The notes under the pieces were generated by a model. It did not search any database, was not told where the DNA came from, and worked only from the letters and a program-made list of their open reading frames with translations. A stretch of DNA of 41,163 nucleotides from an uncultured beta proteobacterium (GTDB taxonomy: Bacteria; Pseudomonadota; Gammaproteobacteria; Burkholderiales; Burkholderiaceae_C). The position numbers were made by a program, and so were the translations under genes. Shown one piece after another: positions 8,398 to 16,519 of this stretch; position 1 is the first letter of the stretch, and the number at the start of each line of letters is the position of its first letter. The stretch spans positions 1 to 41,163 of the forward strand of contig CAIYRQ010000239.1 of the NCBI GenBank assembly GCA_903928635.1. The letters are read 5' to 3'.

Positions 8398-10569
8398 ATG
8401 AGCAATAACATTCATATGGAAGTCGGTGCTGACGGCATCGCATTGGTGACTCTCGACGTGGCCGCAAGAAGCGTCAATGTTTTCACACCAGAATTCACGG
8501 CAGAACTGAGTGAGGTCATAGAGTCTTTGCGCGATCGCGAGGACATCGTCGGCGCCATCATCACCTCAGGCAAAAAATCGGGCTTTATGGCCGGGGCAGA
8601 CCTGATGGACTTTGTCCACTTGCATGACAAAAATCTCACTCCGACTCAGGCTGCACAAGTTGTTGCGCCGGCTGCTGCCGCACTTCGCCGACTTGAGTTG
8701 TGCGGTAAACCTGTGGCAGCCGCCATCAACGGATTCGCCCTGGGTGGAGGCTTTGAACTTTGCCTCGCTTGCCACTATCGCGTATTGGTCGATAGCGCCA
8801 AAGCCGTCGTTGGTTTGCCCGAAGTAACCGTTGGCCTGCTGCCAGCAGGCGGAGGAACCCAGCGACTACCACGTCTCATCGGGATAAAAAACGCTTTGCC
8901 ACTGCTTCTCACGGGTCGCCACGTGAGTCCGGGCGAAGCGCTCAAACTGGGATTGGTCAACGCACTCGCTTCTGCGGACAACCTCATAAGCCTCGCGCGT
9001 CAATGGGTACTAGAGCACCCCGGCCACAAGCAAGCTTGGGACATCAAGGGCTTTGCTGTACCTGGTGGCGCCGGTGCGATGGCACCGCATTCAAACGAGA
9101 GCTTCAGCGTCGGCATGGCGAAAATCCGGCGCGATACGCAGGACAACGAACCGGCCCCTCTGGCCATCCTCTCGTGTGTCTACGAAGGCACACAACTGCC
9201 GATCGACGCTGGCCTGAAGATTGAATCGGGATACTTTGGTCAACTATTGGCAGGCCCTGTTGCACGCAATCTGATGCGAACCATGTTCATTCATCAAGGC
9301 GCTGCGCGCAAACTCAGCAAACGGCCGGCTGGCATTGAAAAAACTACGGTTCAGAAATTGGGGGTTTTGGGTGCAGGAATGATGGGCGCAGGGATCGCCC
9401 AAGTTGCAGCCGCTGCGGGTATTTACGTGGTGTTGTTGGATGCCACCCAGGCCTCTGCAGATGCGGGGAAAACGCGTGCTGCTAACGGCTATGCCCGTGA
9501 CGTCAAGGCAGGTCGGGGCTCGCAGCACGAAGCAGATGAAAAACTCGCTCGCATCCATGCCACCTCTGAATTTGAGGCATTGAACGGATGTGACTTCATT
9601 GTCGAAGCAGTGTTCGAAGACCGGGCCGTCAAAGGGGAGGTCTACAAAAAGGCGGCTCTTGCGTTGGGACAGCTGCCCGAAGGCTTTGTGATGGCGACCA
9701 ACACCTCCACTTTGCCCGTCACAGGCCTCGCGGAACTGTGGATAGATCCACAGGAATTCATCGGCTTGCACTTCTTTTCACCGGTTGAGCGGATGTCACT
9801 GGTCGAGATTATTCAGGGACGTCAGACATCCGCACATGCCCTGGCAAGAGCCCTCGATTTTGTAGCGCAATTGGGCAAGGTTCCGATCGTCGTGAACGAC
9901 AGTCCAGGGTTCTACACGAGCCGAATATTTTGCGCCTATATTGATGAGGGAATGGCGATGCTGGCTGAGGGAGTGTCCCCAGCACTGATCGAAAATGCCG
10001 CGCGTCAGGCGGGATTCGCCACGCCACCGCTTGCGGTCACGGACGAAGTGTCACTGGATTTGCAGGAGCGAGTCATCGGTCAAGCCATTGCGGACGGTTT
10101 GGAGCCAAAATTCCTTCGGCAGCATGCCCAAGCGGTGGTCGCTGCAATGGTCTCAAAGGGACGTCTGGGAAGGAAAAGTGCAGGCGGGTTTCATGATTTT
10201 CCAGCCGGACAACCGAAGCGACTATGGCAAGGCTTGTCGGAATTATTTCCGCCGGCAGGAACCCAACCCGATGTACAGACCGTAAAGAACCGCCTTTTGT
10301 ATATCCAGGCGCTTGAATCAGCCCGCTGTGTTGAAGAGAGCGTGGTACCCGAGGCTTCCGACGCGGATCTTGGTTCCATATTGGCCTTGGGTTTTCCTAA
10401 ATGGACGGGAGGAACACTTTCGTTCATCGAAACCATTGGAGCCGCTGCGTTTATTACGGAATGTGACCGTCTCGCGGGGCTTTATGGAGAGCGCTTCCGC
10501 CCGTCATCTTGGCTACGTCAACGAGCCACATCACGTCAGGCCTTTTATCCGTCGCCCGCACATGTTTGA
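8398..10569 (+). CDS. FadB-like enoyl-CoA hydratase / 3-hydroxyacyl-CoA dehydrogenase
   Basis: A 723-aa bifunctional beta-oxidation enzyme. The N-terminal crotonase domain (about 1-200) has GFMAGADLMDF, GGGFELC and VGLPEV, including both hydratase glutamates. The NAD-binding domain begins near residue 320 with LGAGMMGAGIAQVAAAAG. The dehydrogenase signature HFFSPVERMSLVEI (about 457-470) holds the catalytic histidine, and the C-terminal 3HCDH repeats follow. Length and order match FadB/FadJ-type proteins. AAAGG lies 9 bases before the ATG. It probably supplies hydration and 3-hydroxy oxidation, feeding the thiolase 11 bases upstream. With the separate hydratase at 6289 the cluster has two hydratase activities, suggesting more than one round or type of chain shortening. 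Confidence 0.95.
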   Translation: MSNNIHMEVGADGIALVTLDVAARSVNVFTPEFTAELSEVIESLRDREDIVGAIITSGKKSGFMAGADLMDFVHLHDKNLTPTQAAQVVAPAAAALRRLELCGKPVAAAINGFALGGGFELCLACHYRVLVDSAKAVVGLPEVTVGLLPAGGGTQRLPRLIGIKNALPLLLTGRHVSPGEALKLGLVNALASADNLISLARQWVLEHPGHKQAWDIKGFAVPGGAGAMAPHSNESFSVGMAKIRRDTQDNEPAPLAILSCVYEGTQLPIDAGLKIESGYFGQLLAGPVARNLMRTMFIHQGAARKLSKRPAGIEKTTVQKLGVLGAGMMGAGIAQVAAAAGIYVVLLDATQASADAGKTRAANGYARDVKAGRGSQHEADEKLARIHATSEFEALNGCDFIVEAVFEDRAVKGEVYKKAALALGQLPEGFVMATNTSTLPVTGLAELWIDPQEFIGLHFFSPVERMSLVEIIQGRQTSAHALARALDFVAQLGKVPIVVNDSPGFYTSRIFCAYIDEGMAMLAEGVSPALIENAARQAGFATPPLAVTDEVSLDLQERVIGQAIADGLEPKFLRQHAQAVVAAMVSKGRLGRKSAGGFHDFPAGQPKRLWQGLSELFPPAGTQPDVQTVKNRLLYIQALESARCVEESVVPEASDADLGSILALGFPKWTGGTLSFIETIGAAAFITECDRLAGLYGERFRPSSWLRQRATSRQAFYPSPAHV

Positions 10570-10618
10570 ACGCACCAGAGACTGAATTCCCGACAATTTC
10601 ACGGATGGAGACCTTTTG

Positions 10619-12262
10619 ATGACCCCCTATGCCTATCCCTTGCTCATCAAGCAGCTATTGGTGAGCCCTATTGCACAGCGTTCACGCAAGGAAATTGTGT
10701 ACCGGGATAAGGTACGGATGGACTACCCGGGCCTCATCCACCGAATTGGGAGGCTGGGAAGCGGACTGTTATCGCTGGGCGTGCGTTCAGGCGACACCGT
10801 TGCAGTTTTGGACTGGGATACACACCGCTATCTGGAATGCTATTTTGCTATTCCAATGATCGGCGCCACGCTCATGAAGACCAACATACGTTTGTCGCCC
10901 GAGCAAATCGCCTACACCTTGGAGCATTCCGGCGCGGAGACCCTGCTGGTCAACGTTGATTTTGTTCCGCTCATTCAGCAGATACGCCATCAACTCACCC
11001 ATGTCAAACGCGTCATTTGTCTGAGCGATGAAGGCTTTGTTCCTGAGGGTGTGGAATGGACAACCGAATACGAATCACTGCTTACCACCGGGAATCCAGA
11101 CCACGAGTTTCCGGACTTCGATGAGGAAACGCGCGCCACGCTTTACTACACCACGGGAACTACCGGTGCACCTAAGGGTGTGTACTTCAGCCATCGCCAG
11201 TTAGTGCTGCACGCACTGACAGTGTTGGCAAGCGTATCCCAGGCGGGCGAAAACGGTCGGTTCTCTCGCAATGACGTGTACATGCCGTTGACGCCTATGT
11301 TTCACGCACACGCTTGGGGATATCCCTACATTGCAACCCTCTGCGGCTGGAAGCAGGTATATCCAGGCAAGTTTGAGGCTTCGCATGCGGTGAAACTCGC
11401 CCTGCAAGAAGGCGTGAGCTATTCCCACTGTGTGCCAACGATTTTGGATATGGTGCTTTCGGCGCCAGAAGCGCAGGGCGTTAATTTCAATGGCTGGAAG
11501 ATCCTGATTGGTGGCAGCGCCTTGTCGCGCACCTTGTGCCAAAAGGCGATGGATCGCAACGTGGACGTGTACTGCGGCTATGGCATGTCGGAAACAGCCC
11601 CGCTTCTGACCCTTGCGCAATTGAAAACAGACACGCTAGAAGACGCACAAGACAGCGCTGAGAAAGGTATCGATTTGCGCATCACACAGGGCATGCCCAT
11701 CTTGATGGCGCAGGTTCGGGTAGTCAATCAGGACATGCAAACCGTTCCGGCGGATGGGAAAGCCGTTGGAGAAGTCGTAGTTCGAACACCTTATCTCACG
11801 CAGGGATACCACAACAATCCAGAGGCCTCTGAGCAGCTTTGGGAGGGAGGTTGGCTGCACACCGGCGATATTGGTCTCTTTGATCAGGATGGCTATTTGC
11901 AATTGGTGGACCGCCAAAAGGATGTCATCAAGAGCGGTGGCGAGTGGATTTCCTCGATTGCACTGGAAGATCTGATAAGCCGACATCCCGGAGTGAGCGA
12001 AGTTGCGGTTATCGGCGTTGTTGACGTCAAGTGGGGAGAGCGTCCTTTGGCACTCGTTGTCCCCAAACAGGCCGACTCTGTCAGCGCAGATGAACTAAAA
12101 AAGCATTTACGCGCGATTGCCGCCACCGGAAGTATTTCGACATTTGCGATTCCCGACCAATACATCTTCGTCGATCAAATTGCCAAGACGAGCGTTGGCA
12201 AACTTGACAAGAAGCGACTCCGTGAAACATTCGGTGCAGAAGTCTCACCCAAGGCGCAATGA
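10619..12262 (+). CDS. Acyl-CoA synthetase (AMP-forming, ANL superfamily)
   Basis: A 547-aa ligase that activates a carboxylic acid with ATP and CoA through an acyl-adenylate. The phosphate-binding loop YYTTGTTGAPKG is at about residue 176. YGMSETAP, GGWLHTGDIG and DRQKDVIKSGGEWIS are the later adenylation motifs, and the conserved lysine is in KTSVGKLDKK near the end. Overall it resembles medium/long-chain fatty-acid-type ligases; the substrate cannot be read from sequence. Start 10619 is supported by GGAG at 10607-10610, 8 bases upstream. The gene overlaps the following SDR by four bases (ATGA). It would provide the CoA ester for the dehydrogenases and kinase encoded downstream. Confidence 0.94.
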   Translation: MTPYAYPLLIKQLLVSPIAQRSRKEIVYRDKVRMDYPGLIHRIGRLGSGLLSLGVRSGDTVAVLDWDTHRYLECYFAIPMIGATLMKTNIRLSPEQIAYTLEHSGAETLLVNVDFVPLIQQIRHQLTHVKRVICLSDEGFVPEGVEWTTEYESLLTTGNPDHEFPDFDEETRATLYYTTGTTGAPKGVYFSHRQLVLHALTVLASVSQAGENGRFSRNDVYMPLTPMFHAHAWGYPYIATLCGWKQVYPGKFEASHAVKLALQEGVSYSHCVPTILDMVLSAPEAQGVNFNGWKILIGGSALSRTLCQKAMDRNVDVYCGYGMSETAPLLTLAQLKTDTLEDAQDSAEKGIDLRITQGMPILMAQVRVVNQDMQTVPADGKAVGEVVVRTPYLTQGYHNNPEASEQLWEGGWLHTGDIGLFDQDGYLQLVDRQKDVIKSGGEWISSIALEDLISRHPGVSEVAVIGVVDVKWGERPLALVVPKQADSVSADELKKHLRAIAATGSISTFAIPDQYIFVDQIAKTSVGKLDKKRLRETFGAEVSPKAQ

Positions 12263-13032
12263 TGGACTTGGCATCGCTAATAAAGTCCAAGCACGTCTTA
12301 GTCACCGGCGCATCTTCGGGCCTTGGCGCTCACTTTGCACGACTTTTTGCAAGCTGTGGCGCGCATGTCACGGTTGCCGCAAGACGCATGGAAAAGCTAG
12401 AAACATTTGCCAGTGAACTTGAAAAACTCGGTGCCGCAAGTGTGCTGCCGGTCGCCATGGATGTCACGGATGCCGAATCGGTCAAGCAAGCGTTTGCGGC
12501 CATGTCCAATCACCAAACTCCGCTGAACGTTGTTGTCAACAATGCCGGCATTTCAGGTGAGGCCCTCGCTCTGAAGCAAACCGCGGATCAATTCGACGAA
12601 GTGATTGCGACCAACCTGCGGGGTGTCTGGCTGGTGGCAACCCAGGCCGCGCGCACATGGAAGGATGCGGGGCACGGTGGCTCCATCGTCAACATTGCCT
12701 CCATACAAGCAGAAAGGGTAGCGCCCGGGCTGAGCGCTTACTCCGCGTCGAAAGCGGCGGTGGTGCATCTGACGCGAAGCCTGGCGCTGGAGTGGGCACG
12801 CTATGGCATCCGGGTCAATGCACTTGAGCCTGGTTACATTCACACAGAAATCAACAGTGAGCTGTGGGACCAAGACTATGGCAAAGAAATGATCCGCCGG
12901 ATTCCCATGCGCCGCCTTGGTCGAGCTGAAGACCTGGATGGAGCGCTGCTTCTTTTGGCTTCGTCTGCTTCGTCATGGATGACTGGCTCTACGCTGGCTG
13001 TCGATGGAGGCCACCTGGTTTCTGGACTTTAA
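12259..13032 (+). CDS. SDR-family NAD(P)-dependent oxidoreductase
   Basis: A 257-aa classical short-chain dehydrogenase. The nucleotide-binding motif is TGASSGLGAHFA, the structural motif is NNAGI, and the catalytic Tyr-Lys pair is in YSASK with its serine in NIASIQ. The segment RVNALEPGYIHTEIN is typical of the FabG/3-hydroxybutyrate dehydrogenase branch. The start overlaps the stop of the acyl-CoA synthetase. Its place between the ligase and the ACAD10/11-like and kinase genes is the arrangement expected if it oxidises the hydroxyacyl-CoA that those two enzymes produce; that role is inferred. Confidence 0.93.
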   Translation: MMDLASLIKSKHVLVTGASSGLGAHFARLFASCGAHVTVAARRMEKLETFASELEKLGAASVLPVAMDVTDAESVKQAFAAMSNHQTPLNVVVNNAGISGEALALKQTADQFDEVIATNLRGVWLVATQAARTWKDAGHGGSIVNIASIQAERVAPGLSAYSASKAAVVHLTRSLALEWARYGIRVNALEPGYIHTEINSELWDQDYGKEMIRRIPMRRLGRAEDLDGALLLLASSASSWMTGSTLAVDGGHLVSGL

Positions 13033-13048
13033 CAATTACATCTCCAAA

Positions 13049-14218
13049 ATGGACTTCTCACTATCCGCACCTCTTCTGGAGTTGCAAGCCCAAACGCGCC
13101 GCTTTATCGCAGAGCAAGTGATACCCCTTGAAAATGACGCTCGACAGTCATCTCATGGCCCAGACGAGGCATTGCGCCGCGAACTTGTCGAAAGGGCTCG
13201 CTCCGCGGGACTGTTGACTCCGCACGCCTCCATTGAAATGGGCGGCTTAGGCTTAAGCCACATCGCCAAGGCGATTGTTTTTGAAGAAGCTGGCTACTCT
13301 TGGCTTGGGCCGACGGCATTGAACATTCATGCGCCGGACGAAGGCAATATTCATCTGATGGAAGAGGTTGCCTCGCAGGAGCAGAAGGAACGTTGGCTGC
13401 GCCCGCAGGTTCAAGGTCATACACGCTCGTGTTTTGCCATGACGGAACCTGATGGCGCAGGTGCTGACCCCACCATGCTGACCACCACCGCACGTTTGGA
13501 TGGCGATGCATACGTCATCAACGGAACGAAATGGTTTATCACAGGCGCTGACGGAGCTGACTACGCCATCGTCATGGCACGTATGGAAGACGGATCTGCC
13601 ACCATGTTTCTGACGGACATGAGAAAGCCAGGAATTACGTTGGAACGTAGCATGGATGCAATGGACCGCTGCTTTACAGGAGGCCACGGCGTATTGCGTT
13701 TCCAGGATTTGCCTATCCCGGTCGGAGATGTCCTCGGTGAAGTCGGAAAGGGTTTTCGCTACGCGCAGGTGCGCCTCGCGCCGGCCAGGCTTACCCATTG
13801 CATGCGATGGCTAGGCCAAGCGCGGCGGGCACACGATTTGGCCGTCGCCTATGCCGCACGGCGTCACGCTTTTGGAAAACCCCTGGGTGAACACGAAGGT
13901 GTCGGCTTCATGCTTGCTGACAACGATATGGATCTGCAGACTGCACGCCTTCACATCCTGCACACCGCATGGCTGTTGGATCAAGGTCAGAAGTGCAATT
14001 TTGAGTCCAGTCGCGCCAAAGTGATTTGCTCAGAAGCCCAGTGGAGAGTCGTAGATCGTTGTGTTCAGATTTTGGGTGGGCAAGGAGTCACCGCCGAAAC
14101 GGCCGTCATGCGCATATTCACCGACATGCGCGCATTCCGGATCTATGACGGCCCCAGCGAGGTCCATCGCTGGAGCATGGCACGCAAGATCCTCAGTGCG
14201 GTCGGATCTGCGAAATGA
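13049..14218 (+). CDS. Acyl-CoA dehydrogenase, ACAD10/11-like
   Basis: A 389-aa flavoprotein. Several stretches are typical of the dehydrogenase half of ACAD10/ACAD11 rather than ordinary fatty acyl-CoA dehydrogenases: NIHAPDEGNIHLM (residues 92-104), CFAMTEPD, FTGGHGVLRF (209-218) and RLAPARLTHCMRWLG (242-256). The C-terminal motif reads IYDGPSEVH, with Asp where SCAD-type enzymes have Glu, again as in ACAD10/11. In those proteins an APH-like kinase domain precedes the dehydrogenase; here the kinase is the next gene, overlapping by ATGA. ACAD10/11 and the levulinate enzymes LvaA/LvaC process phosphorylated 4-hydroxyacyl-CoAs. The start was placed at MDFSLSAPLL, 16 bases after the SDR; an upstream in-frame start at 13004 would overlap the SDR. 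Confidence 0.9.
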   Translation: MDFSLSAPLLELQAQTRRFIAEQVIPLENDARQSSHGPDEALRRELVERARSAGLLTPHASIEMGGLGLSHIAKAIVFEEAGYSWLGPTALNIHAPDEGNIHLMEEVASQEQKERWLRPQVQGHTRSCFAMTEPDGAGADPTMLTTTARLDGDAYVINGTKWFITGADGADYAIVMARMEDGSATMFLTDMRKPGITLERSMDAMDRCFTGGHGVLRFQDLPIPVGDVLGEVGKGFRYAQVRLAPARLTHCMRWLGQARRAHDLAVAYAARRHAFGKPLGEHEGVGFMLADNDMDLQTARLHILHTAWLLDQGQKCNFESSRAKVICSEAQWRVVDRCVQILGGQGVTAETAVMRIFTDMRAFRIYDGPSEVHRWSMARKILSAVGSAK

Positions 14219-15240
14219 GTGAGCAAGCAGTCGCCGAATCCAGAGTTGCCGAGTACCTTCGGAACGCAGGGCTTATTGAGAGCGCTAAGGTGCAGTTGCA
14301 GGCCATTGCGGGAGGGCAATCGAATCCCACGTATCTTTTGACCGCCGGTAGTTTTAAGTCCGTTCTTCGCACCAAGCCACCAGGGGCGCTATTGCCCTCT
14401 GCACACGCAATCGACCGCGAATTCAGGGTGATGAAGGCACTTGAGGGTTCTGGAGTCCCTGTTCCAAAGATGTTTCTTTACTGCGACGACACCGCGGTGT
14501 TTGGGCGCCATTTTTACCTCATGGAATTTGTCCAAGGGCGCACTTTTGTAGAGCAGTCCTTGCCTGGGCTCGAGGCTGATCAAAGACGGGCGATTTATGG
14601 CGAAATGAGCCGTGTCATATCGCAACTGCACTCGGTGGACTACAAGGCCGTTGGCCTGGAAACCTACGGCAAGCCCGGAAGCTATTTTTCGCGTCAAATT
14701 GCGCGCTGGTCTCGGCAATGTCAAGAATCTAGCCTGCCAGTCAGCGATGCAATGCAACAGTTGATGGGCTGGCTTCCCGCGCACATTCCTTCGGACGATG
14801 AAACCACACTGGTTCATGGCGATTACCGTCTGGATAATCTTATTTTTCACCCCACCGAACCTCGGATTCTGGCGGTTTTGGACTGGGAGCTTTCGACTCT
14901 GGGACATCCCATGGCTGACTTCGCCTACCACTGTATGTCTTGGCGTATTCCGGCGAGTCTCTGGCGAGGCGTTGATGGATTAGACCTGCGCACACTTGGC
15001 ATCCCCATGGAGCACGACTACGTAAATGCCTACGAGCATCGAACTGGTCGCGAAGCTGGCAAGCACTGGGAGTTCTACATGGCCTACAACTTATTTCGTA
15101 TGGCGGCCATTCTTCATGGCATCGGCGAGCGTGCAGCACAGGGGAACGCCACAGCGAGTAACGCGTCTGAGACTGCCGCAGTGGCAGTACCGCTTGCGCA
15201 AATCGGATGGGAATGCGCGAAACGCTACGACGCCAGCTAA
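14215..15240 (+). CDS. Phosphotransferase family protein (APH fold, ACAD10/11 N-domain-like)
   Basis: A 341-aa aminoglycoside-phosphotransferase-fold kinase. The catalytic loop HGDYRLDNL spans residues 201-209 (Asp203, Asn208), and the metal-binding Asp223 is in VLDWELSTLGHP. AGGQSNPTYLL and the following Lys-containing segment form the ATP site. AVLDWELSTLGHPMAD is typical of the kinase domain fused to dehydrogenases in ACAD10/11, and LvaA in levulinate catabolism belongs to the same group. An antibiotic-resistance role is unlikely, since the gene is translationally coupled to the ACAD10/11-like gene and ends the catabolic operon. It probably phosphorylates a hydroxyl on a hydroxyacyl-CoA so that the partner can remove it as phosphate (inference). 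No LvaB-like small partner is present. Confidence 0.92.
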   Translation: MSEQAVAESRVAEYLRNAGLIESAKVQLQAIAGGQSNPTYLLTAGSFKSVLRTKPPGALLPSAHAIDREFRVMKALEGSGVPVPKMFLYCDDTAVFGRHFYLMEFVQGRTFVEQSLPGLEADQRRAIYGEMSRVISQLHSVDYKAVGLETYGKPGSYFSRQIARWSRQCQESSLPVSDAMQQLMGWLPAHIPSDDETTLVHGDYRLDNLIFHPTEPRILAVLDWELSTLGHPMADFAYHCMSWRIPASLWRGVDGLDLRTLGIPMEHDYVNAYEHRTGREAGKHWEFYMAYNLFRMAAILHGIGERAAQGNATASNASETAAVAVPLAQIGWECAKRYDAS

Positions 15241-15275
15241 TCTGCGCCCCCAAAAGCCGTTCTCCATGGTGCATT

Positions 15276-15291
15276 TCGTCGAAAGCGACGA
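15276..15291. promoter_or_regulatory. Palindromic operator D (TCGTCG-AAAG-CGACGA)
   Basis: Perfect 6-4-6 palindrome between the kinase and the alcohol dehydrogenase genes. GAAAAT (15314-15319), 4/6 to a -10 box, begins 30.5 bp from its centre. Transcription would start near 15326, leaving a leader of about 74 bases that contains the GAGG ribosome site of the alcohol dehydrogenase. Confidence 0.85.
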
Positions 15292-15399
15292 GGGACCTGT
15301 TCTGGTCAGGCGAGAAAATTGTCGTAGGAAAGTGAGCACTGACCCTTGATTTGGGGATAGCGCCCATTTACGTTGCGTTTCAACCTCACGAGGACACCT

Positions 15400-16506
15400 A
15401 TGAAAATCCTGGCAGCAGTTGCTCCAAGCGCGGGCGCGCCATTTGTCAACAAGTCGCTCAACCTGGACGATCCGCGCGACGATGAAGTGCTTGTTCGCAT
15501 ACAGGGGGTCGGTGTTTGTCACACCGATTTGGTGGCACAGGCAGGCGTTCTTCCGCTGAAATTCCCTGCTGTTCTTGGTCACGAGGGCGCCGGGATTGTC
15601 GAACGGGTCGGGGCCAAAGTGCGCAAGGTGAAGCCCGGGGATCAAGTCATATTGAGCTTTATGTCCTGCGGACATTGCCCGAGCTGTGAAGACCACGAGC
15701 CTGCATACTGCTACCAGCTCACCGCGCTCAATATGGGGGGGTCGCGCCCCGACGGCAGTCATACGCTGCATGACGGCGACTCTGTGGTCACCGGCAGCTT
15801 CTTCGGACAATCCTCCTTCGCCAACTATTCACTGGCGCAAGAGCGCAACATCGTCAAAATTCTTCCCGGCGTTCCACTGGAGATCGCCGGAGTCCTGGGG
15901 TGTGGGGTCCAAACAGGCGCAGGGGCAATCCTGCGCTCGATGGATTGCAAGCCGGGCGCTTCGCTTCTAGTGATTGGCGGTGGAGCAGTCGGCTTGAGCG
16001 CGGTCATGGCAGCCAAGGCACGGGGCTTGTCGCGAATTCTGCTGGGCGAACGCCTGGACTCGCGCCGGGACATTGCCAGAGAGCTCGGCGTTACAGATTT
16101 CGTCAACCCACCGGATGGAAACCTTGCGGACGAGGTTCTGCGCCTGCTGCCTAACGGGGTGGACTATGTGCTGGATACCACAGGTGTTCCTTCGCTCCTC
16201 GAACAAGTTCCTCGCCTGATTGCGCGACGAGGGACCTTTGGATTTGTCGGGCTACCACCCGGCTCCCATACAGCGATGACTCTCCCGTTCGGCCTGATGG
16301 ATGCCATGCGGCGCGGACTCACGCTGCGGGGAATTATCGAGGGTGACTCCGATGTTGACGGGTTCATTGAATCACTGATGGAGATGTACCTTGCAGGAAA
16401 TTTTCCGTTTGACAAGTTAGTTCGTACGTTTCCCATGGCAGAAATCAATGCCGCTATTGAAGCGCAACACCAAGGTGAATGCGTAAAAGTCGTTCTGATT
16501 CCCTAA
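15400..16506 (+). CDS. Zinc-dependent alcohol dehydrogenase (aryl/allylic alcohol type)
   Basis: A 368-aa medium-chain dehydrogenase. Catalytic zinc ligands are Cys40 (GVCHTD), His61 (GHEGAG) and Cys168 (LGCGVQTGAG). The structural zinc lobe is Cys90, Cys93, Cys96 and Cys104. The nucleotide-binding loop is VIGGGAVGLSAV, and the acidic GERLDS after it favours NAD. Sequence style resembles benzyl-alcohol/geraniol dehydrogenases (XylB/GeoA group), so a primary allylic, aromatic or terpenoid alcohol is a reasonable but unproven substrate. GAGG at 15389-15392 supports the start. The gene is 13 bases from the aldehyde dehydrogenase, so alcohol to acid conversion is encoded as one unit under palindrome D. 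Confidence 0.93.
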   Translation: MKILAAVAPSAGAPFVNKSLNLDDPRDDEVLVRIQGVGVCHTDLVAQAGVLPLKFPAVLGHEGAGIVERVGAKVRKVKPGDQVILSFMSCGHCPSCEDHEPAYCYQLTALNMGGSRPDGSHTLHDGDSVVTGSFFGQSSFANYSLAQERNIVKILPGVPLEIAGVLGCGVQTGAGAILRSMDCKPGASLLVIGGGAVGLSAVMAAKARGLSRILLGERLDSRRDIARELGVTDFVNPPDGNLADEVLRLLPNGVDYVLDTTGVPSLLEQVPRLIARRGTFGFVGLPPGSHTAMTLPFGLMDAMRRGLTLRGIIEGDSDVDGFIESLMEMYLAGNFPFDKLVRTFPMAEINAAIEAQHQGECVKVVLIP

Positions 16507-16519
16507 AGAAGCTAAATAA

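Noticed and set aside
9880-9905. TCGTCG-like element within the FadB-like gene
   Set aside because: The second arm is not CGACGA; partial matches within coding DNA are expected.
10619-15240. Assignment as a levulinate (lva) operon
   Set aside because: The gene set resembles lvaACDE in part, but LvaB and a sigma-54 regulator are missing, and the surrounding racemase and heteromeric dehydrogenases are not part of that pathway.
14215-15240. Aminoglycoside resistance gene
   Set aside because: The APH fold is shared, but the motif context and coupling to an ACAD10/11-like gene point to acyl-CoA metabolism.
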